This document shows, one piece after another, positions 42,458 to 53,958 of a stretch of DNA of 64,000 nt (position 1 is the first letter of the stretch; each line of letters starts with the position of its first letter). This DNA is from Linderina pennispora (Eukaryota; Kickxellomycota; Kickxellomycetes; Kickxellales; Kickxellaceae): the NCBI RefSeq assembly GCF_002104995.1, contig NW_024468251.1:682001-746000 (forward strand). The letters run 5' to 3'. The notes under the pieces were generated by a model. It ran no database searches. It was not told where the DNA came from and saw only the letters and a list, made by a program, of their open reading frames with translations. Position numbers and translations under genes: made by a program.

Positions 42458-45453
42458 ATGGGCAAGAGCCAACGCAACTACAGCCATTCGAAACCCGACA
42501 ACTTTGTCACTATCCTGTACAGGTATGTTTCAAAAAAACCAGCTATTGATGCTGTGCTGCATGGCCATCGCTGCTACCACATCCACCATCAGTGCAAGTG
42601 CAGGCCAACGGGCCGCTGGCCTGCTGCTCCATCACGCCTTGCCACCGTGCCATCCAATCGCACATGCACACTGCCGCTCTATCTCCTTCCCTCTCGGCCA
42701 AGGGGCTGCTCCTTTTCTTCTAGTACAATTGAGGCATGCTGCAAGTCTGCATATAGTCCTCTCCCGGGAGCTGCATGTATCTACCGATTGCATGCCGCTC
42801 CTTTTTATTTTTCCACCCGCGCCTCACAGTCCTTGCGCACAGCCACAGAGCGAATGCGAATTCTTTTTTGCTTTGCAAGAGTGCCCTTTCCTTGGGTGTG
42901 GCGAGTGGGACCTGTTCATGAATGGCTCAATTTTCCTTTGGCCACAAAGAACCGCGCAATATGCAGTCTCAGCCCCGATCATTTGCTGCATTGCACGGGC
43001 TTTTTGCGCACTATAGGAAGAAAGTAGTCCTGCCTTTTGCCTGCCTCGCCTCCTGCATGATCTTTGCGCTCGTCCACTCATGTTCCTGGAGCTGTGCTAC
43101 CATCTGGCATCCAATACCTCCAATGCCGCCGCCACGCGCATGTTGATGCATGGTGCTAACTTGTGTTTATCTCTATTTATAGGATCTTGGAGAGCGGCAA
43201 ATACTGGTGCCTTCACTGGAACGAGGATGGCACTGAGGTCGTCATCGAGCGTCCTGAGACCGTTGCCGACGAGGTGCTGCCACGCTACTTTGGCACCAAG
43301 AAGTACCAGTCTTTCACTCGCCAATTCCATCTTTACGGCTTCCGCCGCGTCACCGATGGCCGCAAGGAGCGCACGCTCAAGGGCCACTGCCGGTTCCGCC
43401 ACCCAGAGTTCCTTCGTAACCACCCCCACTTGCTTGACAAAATTGCCCGTGTCAAAGTTCCCCGGCACCCGTCGGCCCAGCAGGACATTATGTCGTCGGG
43501 CATGCTTGCCAACGACGAGACCATGCGCATCAACCCATACGCCTCGACCCAGGCGGTGACCCTCCCACCCATCCAGCTATCGTCGGAGAATGTCCAGGAC
43601 GAGGACGACAAAGCGTTGCCGCACCAGCAGCTCAATGAGCTCTCTGAATCGCCGCACGTGTTCCCTCAGACCGTGCAGATGGCAGAGAAGGACCCGAGTC
43701 CGATGGAGTTTGAAGCTGCCAGTGCCCCCGAATACCAAACGCTCCAGGCCAGACAGGCAGTCACTGCTCTGCAGTCTCTTGTGGATGTCGTCGATGAGCT
43801 TGAACCTACAGGTAAGTCACATTCCTCTCTACACTCGTTGTCTGGTGTCCTAGGATATTTCCTGCCCATGCATGGTGGTCCCTTTTTCTGGCCGGACAGT
43901 CCATGCCGACTCCTGTTGTACCAGAGGAGCAGATAACTGGATTGGCGACTGCTGAACACGGTTCACCAGCACCATCCTTCCTGCGTGAATCAGACTGGCC
44001 TCTTGCAGCTCAGGCTATTTAAAATCCGTCGGCCGGGCGATCGCCAATATAGCAAAGGAGCTACACGCATTTCCGCGCTTTGTCTGCCCCGATACTGGGC
44101 TACTGGATTGCTAGTGTCACTCACAATTATTCACCAAGGAGCCCATATATGGCAACTGAGCGATTTATTTATCGCCCAGTCGCCGGCTGATTTTCCAGAC
44201 TAACATCTCGTCCCAACAACCAGAGGAGTGTCGCAGCGGTGGTAAATGTTCAGATCGTCTGTCGATTATTGTGTCCAAAACGCTTTGCCCAGTGATGGCT
44301 GCGACCTGAACATGAAAGCTGCTGTGTCAGCAATCCATCGGGCAAAATGGCAGAAGGATTCCTCTACATTGCCTTATGCGTCTCTTCCAATACTTCGTGT
44401 CACTCCTGATTTCTTACCTTCGCGCGGCCGATCTCCCAAGGAGAGCGCTCAAATGCTGGCACCACCCTCACACTCGCTTTATTGTGCAAGCTGCAATGCT
44501 CCATTGTCACATTTCGCCGCGGACGATGCTGATCTACATATTGCTTTGACTGGACAGGTGGAGGGAGAAATGTCCTAGCATATGTCCATGTTTCCAATTA
44601 CCGAAAGCAACATGTAGCAAATCTGTCGTTGTACTGATTGTCCTGCCCTTTGTATATATCTGTAGTGCTCGTGTTCGTTCGTGGCCAGCTGGAACTTGTC
44701 AGTGAAGCAATCACAAAGGCATTGAAAACCAGCAGCGGAAGCCCTCTGTCCCCACCGCACTCAAAGGCCGGGAGCTCAGTGCAGGCTGGCGGCAGCACCT
44801 CCAAAAACGGCGCCCGGTATGGTGTCCCCAGCAACAACTCAGGCTTTCACGCGTCCTCCATGACTCGGCCGTCCTTTTTGCCGCGCAACATGGCCGCACT
44901 CTACCCGTCGCAGACGCCGATGCTGTCCCAGCCCATGGTCTCCAGCGAGCAGGTGCGCCGCAAATTCCAAGAGTTTTCGCTCCCGCAAATCAACACCGCC
45001 GTGATCAGTGCGACGCCGATGGTGACCAACACGCCGCCAGACTCGCTGCGCCGCATCACCGTCAGCAATGGGTCGCCGGTTATGAGTCTTAGCGGTGGCA
45101 GTTCGCCGTACGTGAGCATGGCACCGATGGCCAGCGCCCCGGTCACGACTGCAGCTGGCCTTGAGGGATTCACGCTGGCATACCCAGGCAGCGCGCATAG
45201 CGCCCAGATGAGCGCACTGTCGAGTCCGTTCTATCTGACGCCCAATGCGTCATTTGTGAACAATTGCAATCCGCTGTCGAATGAGGCTGCTGTCGCCGCT
45301 GCCGCATCGCTGCAGATTAGCGCGGCTGCCGCTGCCGCTGCCGTGTGGACGACCGGGGAGCAGCCCATGGGTTCGCCTGAGGAGGCGTCGATGGTCAGTG
45401 GGAATGGCGCCGGTACAGGCATCGTTCCGAATGGCATGTATATGCAGAACTAG
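42458..45453 (+). CDS. HSF-type DNA-binding transcription factor
   Basis: It carries the heat-shock-factor winged-helix domain. Exon 1 (42458-42522) encodes MGKSQRNYSHSKPDNFVTIL plus Tyr; a 660-base intron is followed by exon 2 (from 43183): ILESGKYWCLHWNEDGTEVV, DEVLPRYFGTKKYQSFTRQF, HLYGFRRVTDGRKERTLKG and CRFRHPEFLRNHPHLLDKIA. This is the HSF recognition helix region, although FTRQFHLYGF replaces the classical FVRQLNKYGF. Exon 2 ends at about 43811 (GTAAGT donor). The last exon, from about 44665, is in phase and encodes a Ser/Pro/Ala-rich tail (LELVSEAITKALKTSSGSPL ... VPNGMYMQN). Sequence at 44231-44560 may hold further exons. Whether it is true Hsf1 or an Sfl1-like relative is unresolved. 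Confidence 0.85.
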
Positions 45454-45901
45454 GCAAGCTGTGGCAGCGCTTCTGCGGGGCTTGCATTGCATCTCTCACC
45501 ATTGAACATACCATCACCCATGTGTATTTTTGCGCATTCCAAACAGTATTGCCGGATATCCGCGTTCGACCTTTCCATTCCATTTCGTTTCTCTCTGCTC
45601 ATATTTGCACATATCCCCTCTCATTCTCTTTCTCAGTGTTAGCTTTTCTAAACTCATGCATTTATTATTATTATTATCCTTACCACCTCTTTGCGTAGTA
45701 TCTTTCCAAAAAGAATATCTCCTCGAAACTCAGCATGCCCAGAAAAGTTCAACATTTGCTTGGCCAGCATTAGTGGGACTGATGACATCCGACCTTGTTC
45801 AAAATTACCAAGATTCCGCTGGGAGCGGTAGACGATTGCAATAAGTAGATCAGCGATATTTCATAATGTACGAGTAAAAATGAAAACAGCCGTGCCCAGT
45901 A
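45454..45901. other. Convergent intergenic region
   Basis: 3' flanks of the HSF-type and LRR genes. Contains ATTATTATTATTATC near 45664-45678. No gene is seen. Confidence 0.4.
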
Positions 45902-47181
45902 CTACACGGCGATCTTTGTTCCATGGGAGATCCTGCTGTTCCGTAATATCTTCAGCGACGAGAGCGGGGCCCAGTGTCCGTCAAGCGCTTCCGTGAGCAT
46001 GCGCAGAGAGGTGTCGCTCAGACAGCAGCTCGTCAGCCCGAGGCATTTGATTTGGGTCGAATAGCGGATGCCGCCGATCACCAAACCAGCATCTGCTTGG
46101 TCGTGCACAGACTCGGTGCTTGGTGACAGCAGTGCAGCCACGCCCTGGTCTCCAAAGTGATTGTCGGACAGGTCCAGGTCAACCACGCCTGAGTTGGGGA
46201 GCCACTGGGCTAGATATCTGGTACCGCGCTCAGTAATAAAGTTGCAAGATAGCGTGAGCGACGACAGCTTTGCAGTAGATTCAGAGATGACCCGCATTCC
46301 ACTGTCACCAAGGGTATTCGCGGACAAGTTCAGGTGCAGCTTTGGTGGGGAACGGTGCTAAGTTTGGGAGAGAGATCGCTAAGGATCGTGCTCAATGCTG
46401 AAAGACGGCTTCCAAGGCCAAGCCATTCCAAGCCGATATACTCGATTGGCGGGATTGCGGGCACCAGCGCGTGAATCAGCGCGACAAGGTCGGTGTCGCT
46501 CAGCGACGCCTGGGCTAACAGGATATGTGTCAGCTTGGGCATAGCGGCGATAAGCGATGGCAGCCAAGACAGGTCGGTTGGCGCATATGCACCACTGGTG
46601 CTCTTGCTTGGGCGCCGTGACGAGCTCTTTACTGGTCGTGACAGCGGGTTTGCGCGCAAGTCCAGATGGCTGATGGAAAAGGCTGCGTCTGGGCCTTCGG
46701 CGGGTGCTAGCGCAACCAGGTCTGCCAGCGCAATCTTGTTCCACCCCAAGGCCAGGTGCCGGATGTTTCTGGCGTGGCGAATCAGTCGGAGCAGTGCTGG
46801 TCCTACTAGCTCACCACCTATGCTGTTCTGGGCAATGTCGAGTATCTGCAAGCGGCAGAGGTCAACCTGGCACATATTATCGACCAAGGCAGCAAAGGCA
46901 GCGCTGTCCATGCGACACCGGTTAATACGCACGCATTCGATGGTTTCAGGCGCACGGTCGCCTAGCGCCAGCGCAAAGTTGATATCCTCAGGGTCTACGT
47001 CCTCGAAAACCACCTCGCGGCTGTGCTTGTTGTTAGTCTTGGTGGCTTCTGACATGCTGACCAGTGTTGACCGGACCGAGACCCGCTCCGAGTCGTCGGA
47101 GGAGAGCGAGAGCTGAGACATGGACTTGGTGAGCGCATTTGGCCGGTTGGCATCAGCGGTGTCGAGGAGCTGGTGCAGCAT
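45902..47181 (-). CDS. Leucine-rich-repeat (RNI-type) protein
   Basis: From ATG 47181: MLHQLLDTADANRPNALTKS, a Ser-rich N-terminus (SMSQLSLSSDDSERVSVRST), then ribonuclease-inhibitor-type repeats: LCRLQILDIAQNSIGGELVG, ARNIRHLALGWNKIALADLV, ISHLDLRANPLSRPV, MPKLTHILLAQASLSDTDLV. After a frame change near 46340 come LNLSANTLGDSGMRVISEST, LSSLTLSCNFITERGTRYLA, GVVDLDLSDNHFGDQGVAAL and IKCLGLTSCCLSDTSLRML. About 425 residues. LxLxxN repeats of about 28 residues suggest an RNI-like horseshoe, a protein-binding scaffold. No catalytic domain is present. I cannot assign an orthologue. Confidence 0.75.
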
Positions 47182-47718
47182 ATTGGTGTGGAGGTATAAC
47201 TACTTTCGGATGTTGTGTGGGCGCGATGTCTTGTCGTGTACTTGACAAGCAGGTGGGGCCCTAGGGAATTTATACGTGGCCAGAGAGTGGCCGCCACACC
47301 AGGGGGCACCAGCTACCGTGTGCACCAGAAAAGTAGCAACAATAATATGCAGCATATGCTCAAGCGGGACGGCAAAGAGAGGCCACGCTTTGCGCGAGCA
47401 AAGCATCATTCTGCGATCGCGGGTAAAAACAGTTCTTAGTGAGTCGTGTGAACAGCAAAATGGTGCTCTACTGCGACGGGTTGTTATCGATCGGGGCTAG
47501 AGAAGCCCAAGCCGCCCTACCTCGTGCTTTATCTATGCCCATCGCGTGTGGGAGAGGAGAGTCAGGGAGAATGGCATCCGGGCCATTTCTTGTTGTGCCA
47601 CGCTGGTCGAAATTTCCTCTCCACAGCCGCGGCGCACTGCGAATGCTATCGCACGCGCATCTGCCGCCTGGGGAATCGATCTTTTTATTGGGAGGTTTAG
47701 TGCAATGTTCAGGGCACT
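47182..47718. other. Intergenic region LRR/NAR1
   Basis: Upstream of the LRR gene and downstream of NAR1. No gene is recognised. Confidence 0.4.
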
Positions 47719-49189
47719 CTACCAGCTCACGCCGAGCGGGTTCACCTTGGTCTCGACACCATGAAACTGTGTGTGAAGTTGTGCCTTGGCCAGGGGCGAG
47801 TCTAGTCCCTCCGAGCCGAACCAGCCGTAAATCAGCTCCTTCACCAGCGGGTTATCCTCTGGGAGCTGGCTGGCACTGGACGTGGTATATTTTGCCTCGG
47901 TTTCTGCCACCCACTGCTTCTTGGACCGCTGGACTCGGGTCCTCGGGCTGCAGCTGACCGCCACCATTGGAGCAGGCGCTGGGGCACGCTGCTACCTCAA
48001 CATAGTGGAATGTGGCCCGGCCAGACTTTAGCTTGCGCACCAGGTTCTGAAGGTGACGGAAACCGTAGACGGTAGCAAACTTGAGCACTGGCTGCCTGGT
48101 TTCAGGATCCAGCAGCACCATCTCGCGGTGGTCGGACTGGTTGCGCACTAGCTTGACTTGGATCAGCTCGTGTGCCCGCGTGCCGCGTCCAGCATCAGCA
48201 ATCTCTTCGGGTGCAATGGCAACGCCGAACAGTGTCCGGGCCGCATACGACATGATGTATTCGAGCCCACCGCCCGCCGAGGTGCCTGCGCTAGTATACA
48301 GGGCAGTGCTGTCCCCATTTGTCTTGAACAGTGAGTCGAGTGGTGCTGGCGAGATTTCAGCAAATGCAATGCCCTGTTCATCCAGCATGCGATCGAATTC
48401 TCCGGTGGTGACCACGCAGTCGACCTCGCGTGTCTTATAGATGTCGTTGTAAAAGTCGTCGCGCGACGCCTCGAGCTTCTTGTCGTAGCACATCATAATC
48501 GCCACATGATAGATTTGGTCAGGTGTGATTCCCAGCTTGTTAGCCATATAGTTCTTGACCACAGCACCCATGGCCTGCTGCGGCGACCGGGTAGTGCTCA
48601 TATATGGCAGCGCCTCCGCGTGTGTCTTCTCGGCGTAGCACACCCAGCCGGGGCACCAGCTGGCCAATACCGGTAGCTGCTGGCTGCTAGCCTTGAAGCG
48701 CTCGACAAACTCGCGTGCTGACTCGACGAGGGTCAGGTCCCGTGCAAACGCCGAGTCATAGACATGATCCACTCCCATGCCTTTCAGTGTGGCTGTCATG
48801 CGCTGCGCAACCTGCAGCGTCGACATGTTATACTTTTGCGCCATAGATGCTACTGATTGCGGTGCGATAGTAACCACCACCAACTGCTTGCTCTTTTCCT
48901 TCAGCACCGACACTAACTCGTGGTGCGATTGCATCGTGATCAGAACCGTCTCTGCTGATGTGACGCAGCCGCTGCAGGCCAGGCAGTCATTGAGCGTGAT
49001 CCGTGCAGCCTCCAGCTTGGTCTCTTCGCCGTCCTTGCTGACCTCATAGTAGCCGCCAGTGCCATCAACCTTGATCTGCGAGCCGTCCGACTTGCCAGTC
49101 TTTTTGACTTCTACCGGCTTGATGCACTCCTGGCCAGGCGTGATGTAATCGTTCAAGTCGGTCAGACGAAGCCCTCCAGAAAACGCCAT
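47719..49189 (-). CDS. NAR1: Cytosolic Fe-S assembly factor Nar1 (hydrogenase-like)
   Basis: Nar1/IOP1 carries two [4Fe-4S] clusters and links early CIA scaffold proteins to the targeting complex. From ATG 49189: MAFSGGLRLTDLNDYITPGQ, ECIKP, then the N-terminal cluster motif LNDCLACSGCVTSAET. The hydrogenase-like domain has VTIAPQSVASMAQKYN, LASWCPGWVCYAEKTHAEAL, YHVAIMMCYDKKLEASRDDF, VDCVVTTGEFDRMLDE, and VAACPSACSNGGGQLQPEDP with the last cluster cysteines. After a frame change near 47950 comes PLVKELIYGWFGSEGLDSPL and a C-terminal NPLGVSW. The terminal Trp agrees with the C-terminal tryptophan by which Nar1 and CIA clients bind the targeting complex. About 475 residues. Confidence 0.93.
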
Positions 49190-49666
49190 TGTAAATGTTC
49201 AATTGTACAGGAGAAGGTAAATAAAAAGCGAATTGTTGGGTTTGAAGCGAAGAAAAGCGGCCGTGCCGCAGAGCCACTGGTGCTGACAAACCATATATCC
49301 GAGAAAAGATCATCTCAGCCGGCTCGTGTGTCAGCTGGCTCAGCTCGATCGGCAGTATGAAATGCGTGCATTCGCCGCACGCCGATGGCTGCCTACATGC
49401 ACATGTATCCCCCGGCAGCCACCACATGTGCCAGCTACCTATCGAATGTCGGGCGCCGCACGGCCCCATCTGCCCTTGAAAGCACCGTCGCCAGAATCTG
49501 CAGCCACAGGTGCCTGCGGATATTGATCATCTAGGCCGTCTGATCCCACATGATTTGATATTTCGCTGTGGATCAGATCTGCAACCTCGCTTGGGGTCGA
49601 GACATAAACTACACTGGCTGTGCCAGGAGCTGCGATTCGACCTCTTTCCTCATAACCTCGATTAAA
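49190..49666. other. Divergent intergenic region NAR1/RPS3
   Basis: Promoter region of the ribosomal protein gene. No gene is seen. Confidence 0.4.
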
Positions 49667-50791
49667 ATGGCTTCCCAGATCGCGAAAAAGAAGAAGGTGC
49701 GTTTTTGCCACGGACGGATTTGACGATGGATACGCGCACGGCGGATACGCGCATCCGCAGAACGGAAATTTTGCGAAGCGCTAGAATCGGCTGGACGAAT
49801 TCACCAACCTGGACACATTCGCAGAATGGAGGTGGTGCTGTTGGCGCTGTGATGACCCGCACTTTGTTGCATTTATATTTTCTGATACCTATTGTTTGAT
49901 GGCCTTGGTGCCAACTGAACGCGACTCGTTTCTGAGCCCCAACAGCATCACCCGCGCCAATCGGCAAATGAGACCATGTGCGCCGGTGCTTTCCCAAATT
50001 GCCTGCGTTGGCCACGGACACATTTGACTAACCACGATCACTATGCACGTATATAGTTTGTTGCCGACGGTGTTTTCTACGCTGAGCTGAACGAGTTCTT
50101 CCAGCGTGAGCTCGCTTCCGAGGGTTACTCTGGCTGCGAGGTCCGCGTCACCCCGGCCCGCACCGAGATCATCATCCGTGCCACCCACACCCAGGACGTG
50201 CTTGGTGTCAAGGGTCGCCGCATCCGCGAGCTGACCTCGATTGTCCAGAAGCGCTTCAACTTCCCCGAGGGCACCGTCGAGCTCTACGCCGAGAAGGTCG
50301 CTGCCCGCGGTCTGTGCGCCGTCGCCCAGTGCGAGTCGCTCAAGTTCAAGCTCCTCCAGGGTCTTGCTGTCCGCCGCGCTGCCTACTCCGTCGTCCGCTA
50401 CGTCATGGAGTCCGGCGCCAAGGGTTGCGAGGTCGTTGTCTCGGGTAAGCTGCGCGCTGCTCGTGCCAAGGCTATGAAGTTCAGCGAGGGCTTCATGGTC
50501 CACTCGGGTAACCCCGCCAAGGAGTACATCGACTACGCCGTGCGCCACGTCGACATGAAGCAGGGTGTCCTTGGTATCAAGGTCAAGATCATGCTTGACT
50601 GGGACCCCACCGGTCGCGTTGGCCCCAAGAACCCGCTGCCCGACCTGGTCACCATCCTCAGCAACGACAAGGAGGACGAGCAGGTCATCACTGGCCCCGT
50701 CTCCGAGTCCAAGCTCCCGGTTGCCGCCGAGGAGGCTGCTCCCGCTGCTGAGGCTCCTGCCGCCGAGGCTGCCCCTGTTGAGGCTTTCTAA
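49667..50791 (+). CDS. RPS3: 40S ribosomal protein uS3 (RPS3)
   Basis: uS3 sits at the mRNA entry channel of the small subunit. Exon 1 (49667-49696) encodes [10 protein letters not shown]; a 360-base intron (49697-50056) precedes exon 2, which begins [20 protein letters not shown]. The KH domain contains [20 protein letters not shown] (GxxG = VKGR). Then [40 protein letters not shown] and [20 protein letters not shown]. The tail is an Ala/Glu/Pro-rich extension ending [10 protein letters not shown]. The frame is intact over its whole length. The intron holds a snoRNA candidate. Confidence 0.97.
49840..49943 (+). ncRNA. Candidate C/D-box snoRNA inside the RPS3 intron
   Basis: A C box GTGATGA (49849-49855), a D' box CTGA (49882-49885), a C'-like TTTGATGG (49895-49902), a spare CTGA (49915-49918) and a D box CTGA (49932-49935) occur in the correct order. 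They are enclosed by a five-base terminal stem GTTGG (49840-49844) with CCAAC (49939-49943). RPS3 introns host U15 snoRNA in animals. Guide targets were not verified; the bases before each D box are the candidate antisense elements. Confidence 0.45.
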
Positions 50792-50955
50792 AAAATTTAA
50801 TAAGAAATTCGACATTAAATTTTCCTCGCTTAAATCCACCCCATCCATAAGTTGTCCTGCTGCTGCTGCTGCAGGTCCTCGGGTCCTGGCCGCGCAGCAG
50901 CGATTGAGCTGCCTCCTGATCTGGACTGCCGCGCTTTCTCTGCTATATCTCAACA

Positions 50956-51276
50956 ATGTTCTACACACGGCCGCTGCTTGCACAGAAGATCCGGTTCGGC
51001 GATCGGAACCTCCCACGCATGAAGAACGTGCCCAAGGACAAGCTCCGCGGCATGTCGCGGCGGCAGCTGTGCTGGACCGTGATCATTGTCACCATCCCGG
51101 TCATCGTCGTGTACTCCAACATCCTGTACAAGCGCCTGGTGCTGGGCGAAGAGAAGCGGCGCACGTTCAAGGAGGGTGGTGTTGACAGCGCCTATCTGCT
51201 CGACAACATCGCCAGCTCGCGCCACATTGACAATGGCGGTGCCTCAACATACGAATTGCCGCGTGAGGACAAGTAG
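50956..51276 (+). CDS. Small single-pass membrane protein, unknown
   Basis: 106 residues. A basic N-terminus (MFYTRPLLAQKIRFGDRNLP, then KNVPKDKLRGMSRRQLC) precedes one membrane span (WTVIIVTIPVIVVYSNILY) and a charged tail (KRLVLGEEKRRTFKEGG) ending in ELPREDK. The topology and basic start would suit a mitochondrial or ER membrane assembly factor, but I do not recognise the family. Intact, no intron, 164 bases downstream of RPS3 on the same strand. Conservation cannot be judged from one sequence, but the frame's composition and its position free of overlapping genes support it. Confidence 0.6.
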   Translation: MFYTRPLLAQKIRFGDRNLPRMKNVPKDKLRGMSRRQLCWTVIIVTIPVIVVYSNILYKRLVLGEEKRRTFKEGGVDSAYLLDNIASSRHIDNGGASTYELPREDK

Positions 51277-51622
51277 ACATGGCCAAGAATGTGAGGTTGG
51301 ATGATGCGCTTCAATTTGGACACCTATGTCCCCGCACCCCTTGCGGGGGTAGCTATTCCTCGGCATCATGCTCGCCTTTTGGCTGCATGCGACTGAAATC
51401 AGCCCAAAGACCGAAAAATACAAAGCTCCTATTTTCATTACACGCGATGCTGGTAGTAGAACTGGATATTGCCAAATAGAGGCCACTTTGCAGCCTTCGC
51501 TTCCCTTTTGTATAGAGCGCCCCGCCGCACCATTCTGGATGGCCGCGCTTCCTTTTTCCTTTGATCCTCTATCTCCAGCAGCAACAGTACCAACACTAAT
51601 TCCAACCTTCTTTCACGCCTCA
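51277..51622. other. Intergenic region
   Basis: Presumed promoter of the secreted gene that follows. No gene is seen. Confidence 0.35.
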
Positions 51623-53958
51623 ATGCCACCATTTTTCAGTGTGTTGGCAGCTCTAGCTATGGCTAGTGCCGCCGCGCTGGGCGACACATCCCTTTCAAGA
51701 TTCCATTGCATCTACGCTGATGGGTTGAGCAACCTGTACATGGAGCAGATTGGATCCCGCAGCGTCCTGTTCAAATGCATCATGGGCACCAAATGTTACC
51801 AGATTCCCAACAAGTACGCCGGAATCCAGTGTGCATACCCAGACGATAAAGCCATCCTCAGCCGGAGCTCCGTCATATCCGCCATTGACGACAACACCAA
51901 TACCAGCACACAGCATGATGGCGACAGCAGCCCTGTGGGCACCGATCAGCCAAGTGACTCCTACTCATTGAGTCCCGCCTCATCGCCGCCGCACCTGGTA
52001 TCGCTGCAAGTTGTGCTGCCTACAGTTACGATTACAGTGACAGACGATAGCTTGTCTGCAACAATACTGACCATTAGCTCGCTGAACGTGGAGGCATCGC
52101 AGATAGCCGACATGCTGCTGGGAACCATCCACTACTGAAGATACAAGAGCATCCACATGTACAACTGGTCCATCATCAACGCCTGCACCGACGCCATCAC
52201 CACTATCTGCACCACCGCCGCATGATACTGCTGTGATAGAAGTGGACCGTATGGCCATATCATCCATGACCCCTGTGTCACTAGTATCGGAGAGTGAGTC
52301 GTTCCTGGGCCCGCTAGGCGATCGGCTAGCCAAGATCCACCGCCTTACAGATATTCTCGAGTCGGTGCTGCCGCCAAAGAACATATTTGCGCCGCTGCTT
52401 TCCAGTATTATATCCCGCGAGAGTGCTTCTCTGGAGTCGTTTGGAATGAGTGATTCGATTGATTACGAGCGCATTCCCGTCATCGAAACCAAGGTCATTC
52501 AGATCACCGCCCCCACTGCCAAAAATGCACACCAGTCTTTCGACTTTCCAGCCGATACTATGCCTCCGGTTCCTATCTTGGCAGTCCGGCGCCGTCCCCG
52601 GGACCCAAGCAGCAGCCACAGCACCCGCCATTGCCTCTGCCAGCATCACAACCACCGCTGCCACCTGCATCGCCGTCACCACTGCCTCAGCCATCTGTAG
52701 TGTCTGCACATTCAGTAGTGCTGCTTCCACATGCAGTAGTTAGCTCGGATGGTCGTTGGTTCTCCAAGGTCGGCAGCATCGCGATCATTGCCTCCAGCGG
52801 CACATTCGTCTGCACCTCCAGCGGCTTCAGCAAAGAAGAATCCCACTCTATCTGACCTGGTCAGCGCAGTACTGAATCGTTCCAAGTCAAAGGGGCAGCC
52901 TGAATCAGCTTGCGCCTAAGCAACTGCTGTCCTCGCCAGTACCACCCCCACCGCGTTCATCTCCATCCTTGCCACTGCCGCGCATTTCACTGTCATTAAC
53001 TCCTGCATCGGAGCCACTGGTGAATGTACAGACACAGCTACCGACAAAACCGCCTGCACCATTACCACCACTATCACTGCCGCCACCTCCATCTTCGCTG
53101 GCAACTGCTCAGCCAGAATCGTCAGCTCCTCGCCCATCGCCATCGCCCACACCAGCACCACCACATCCACAAAATCAATCACTATCGTCCTCTCCGACGT
53201 CAGCACCAGCACCAGCACAAGCACCATTACCAGCATCAGAACCATTACCAGCACCCAGCACCAGCATCCAGTATCCAGCACCAGAAACATCTCCTGCTAT
53301 ATTAACGCAGCTGTCATCGCCGGATCCAACATCTCCCCAGACATTGTCTGACTCATCGTCACAGCAGTTGTCTTCTGACCTCCCACAGACAGTGTCACCT
53401 ACGGATATATTCGCCCCGCCGTTCACTAATAACAGTAGTGGAAAGCCAACGAGTGATCCAGCTGAGTCACCTGGCAGGTTCTCTGTCTCTAACAACTACC
53501 CTATCAACGTGAGCAACATCGCCAGCGCCATTGCAAACATCCTTAAAGGTCAGCCTGCTTTATTCGCAGCTTCCCACAAGGAGAACTCGGAGAGAGATGT
53601 CGACGCTGACGACTCGGAGAAGGAGGACAATGACGGTGGTGTCAACCGCGGTAGACGCAGCAAAAACACAAGCAACGACTCCGAGCCTGATGAGGATGCT
53701 GACGACGACGACGACGACGACGACAACGACAACAACGACAATGACACAACGAGACAAGACGACAAAGACAAGACGACAACAATGGACGACAATGACGACT
53801 ATGAGAAGGACATTGAAATGCCTGTCGCTGATCTTCCTGTGCATAGACATGTCAACCAGAAAGAGGAGCCGATCAACGAGGCTCCCTCCAAGTCTGTGTC
53901 ATCAAGCGCGCACAGCAGAAAGCCCATCCGCATAGACGATCCTGACATCCCAGACTAG
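51623..53958 (+). CDS. Secreted protein with CBM19-like N-terminus and Pro/Ser/Asp-rich tail
   Basis: ATG 51623 opens a signal peptide (MPPFFSVLAALAMASAAALG). The first mature part has a small cysteine module, RFHCIYADGLSNLYMEQIGS then LFKCIMGTKCYQIPNKYAGI and QC. Its C-x2-GT-x-C arrangement resembles chitin-binding CBM19 ('PCAPGTVC'). Ser/Thr/Pro sequence follows, including MTPVSLVSESESFLGPLGDR and ILESVLPPKNIFAPLLSSII. Then a long Pro/Ser/Ala stretch (53000-53300) leads to an acidic tail with an Asp run (DADDDDDDDDNDNNDNDTTR). The parts lie in different frames (changes near 52120, between 52600 and 52960), as expected for low-complexity DNA with base errors or for a degenerating gene. Probably a wall or extracellular protein. 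No catalytic domain is visible. Confidence 0.6.
53701..53724 (+). repeat. (GAC)8 microsatellite in coding sequence
   Basis: Eight perfect GAC units, followed by AAC/GAC variants, encode the Asp/Asn run of the secreted protein. Confidence 0.85.

Noticed and set aside
49889-51016. 375-codon minus-strand frame
   Set aside because: It is antisense to RPS3, whose sequence is unmistakable; the frame is a codon-bias shadow.
53550-53850. Hydrophobic Val/Ser-rich minus-strand frames that look like membrane proteins
   Set aside because: They are simply the complement of the (GAC)n repeat (GTC = Val), not a real gene.
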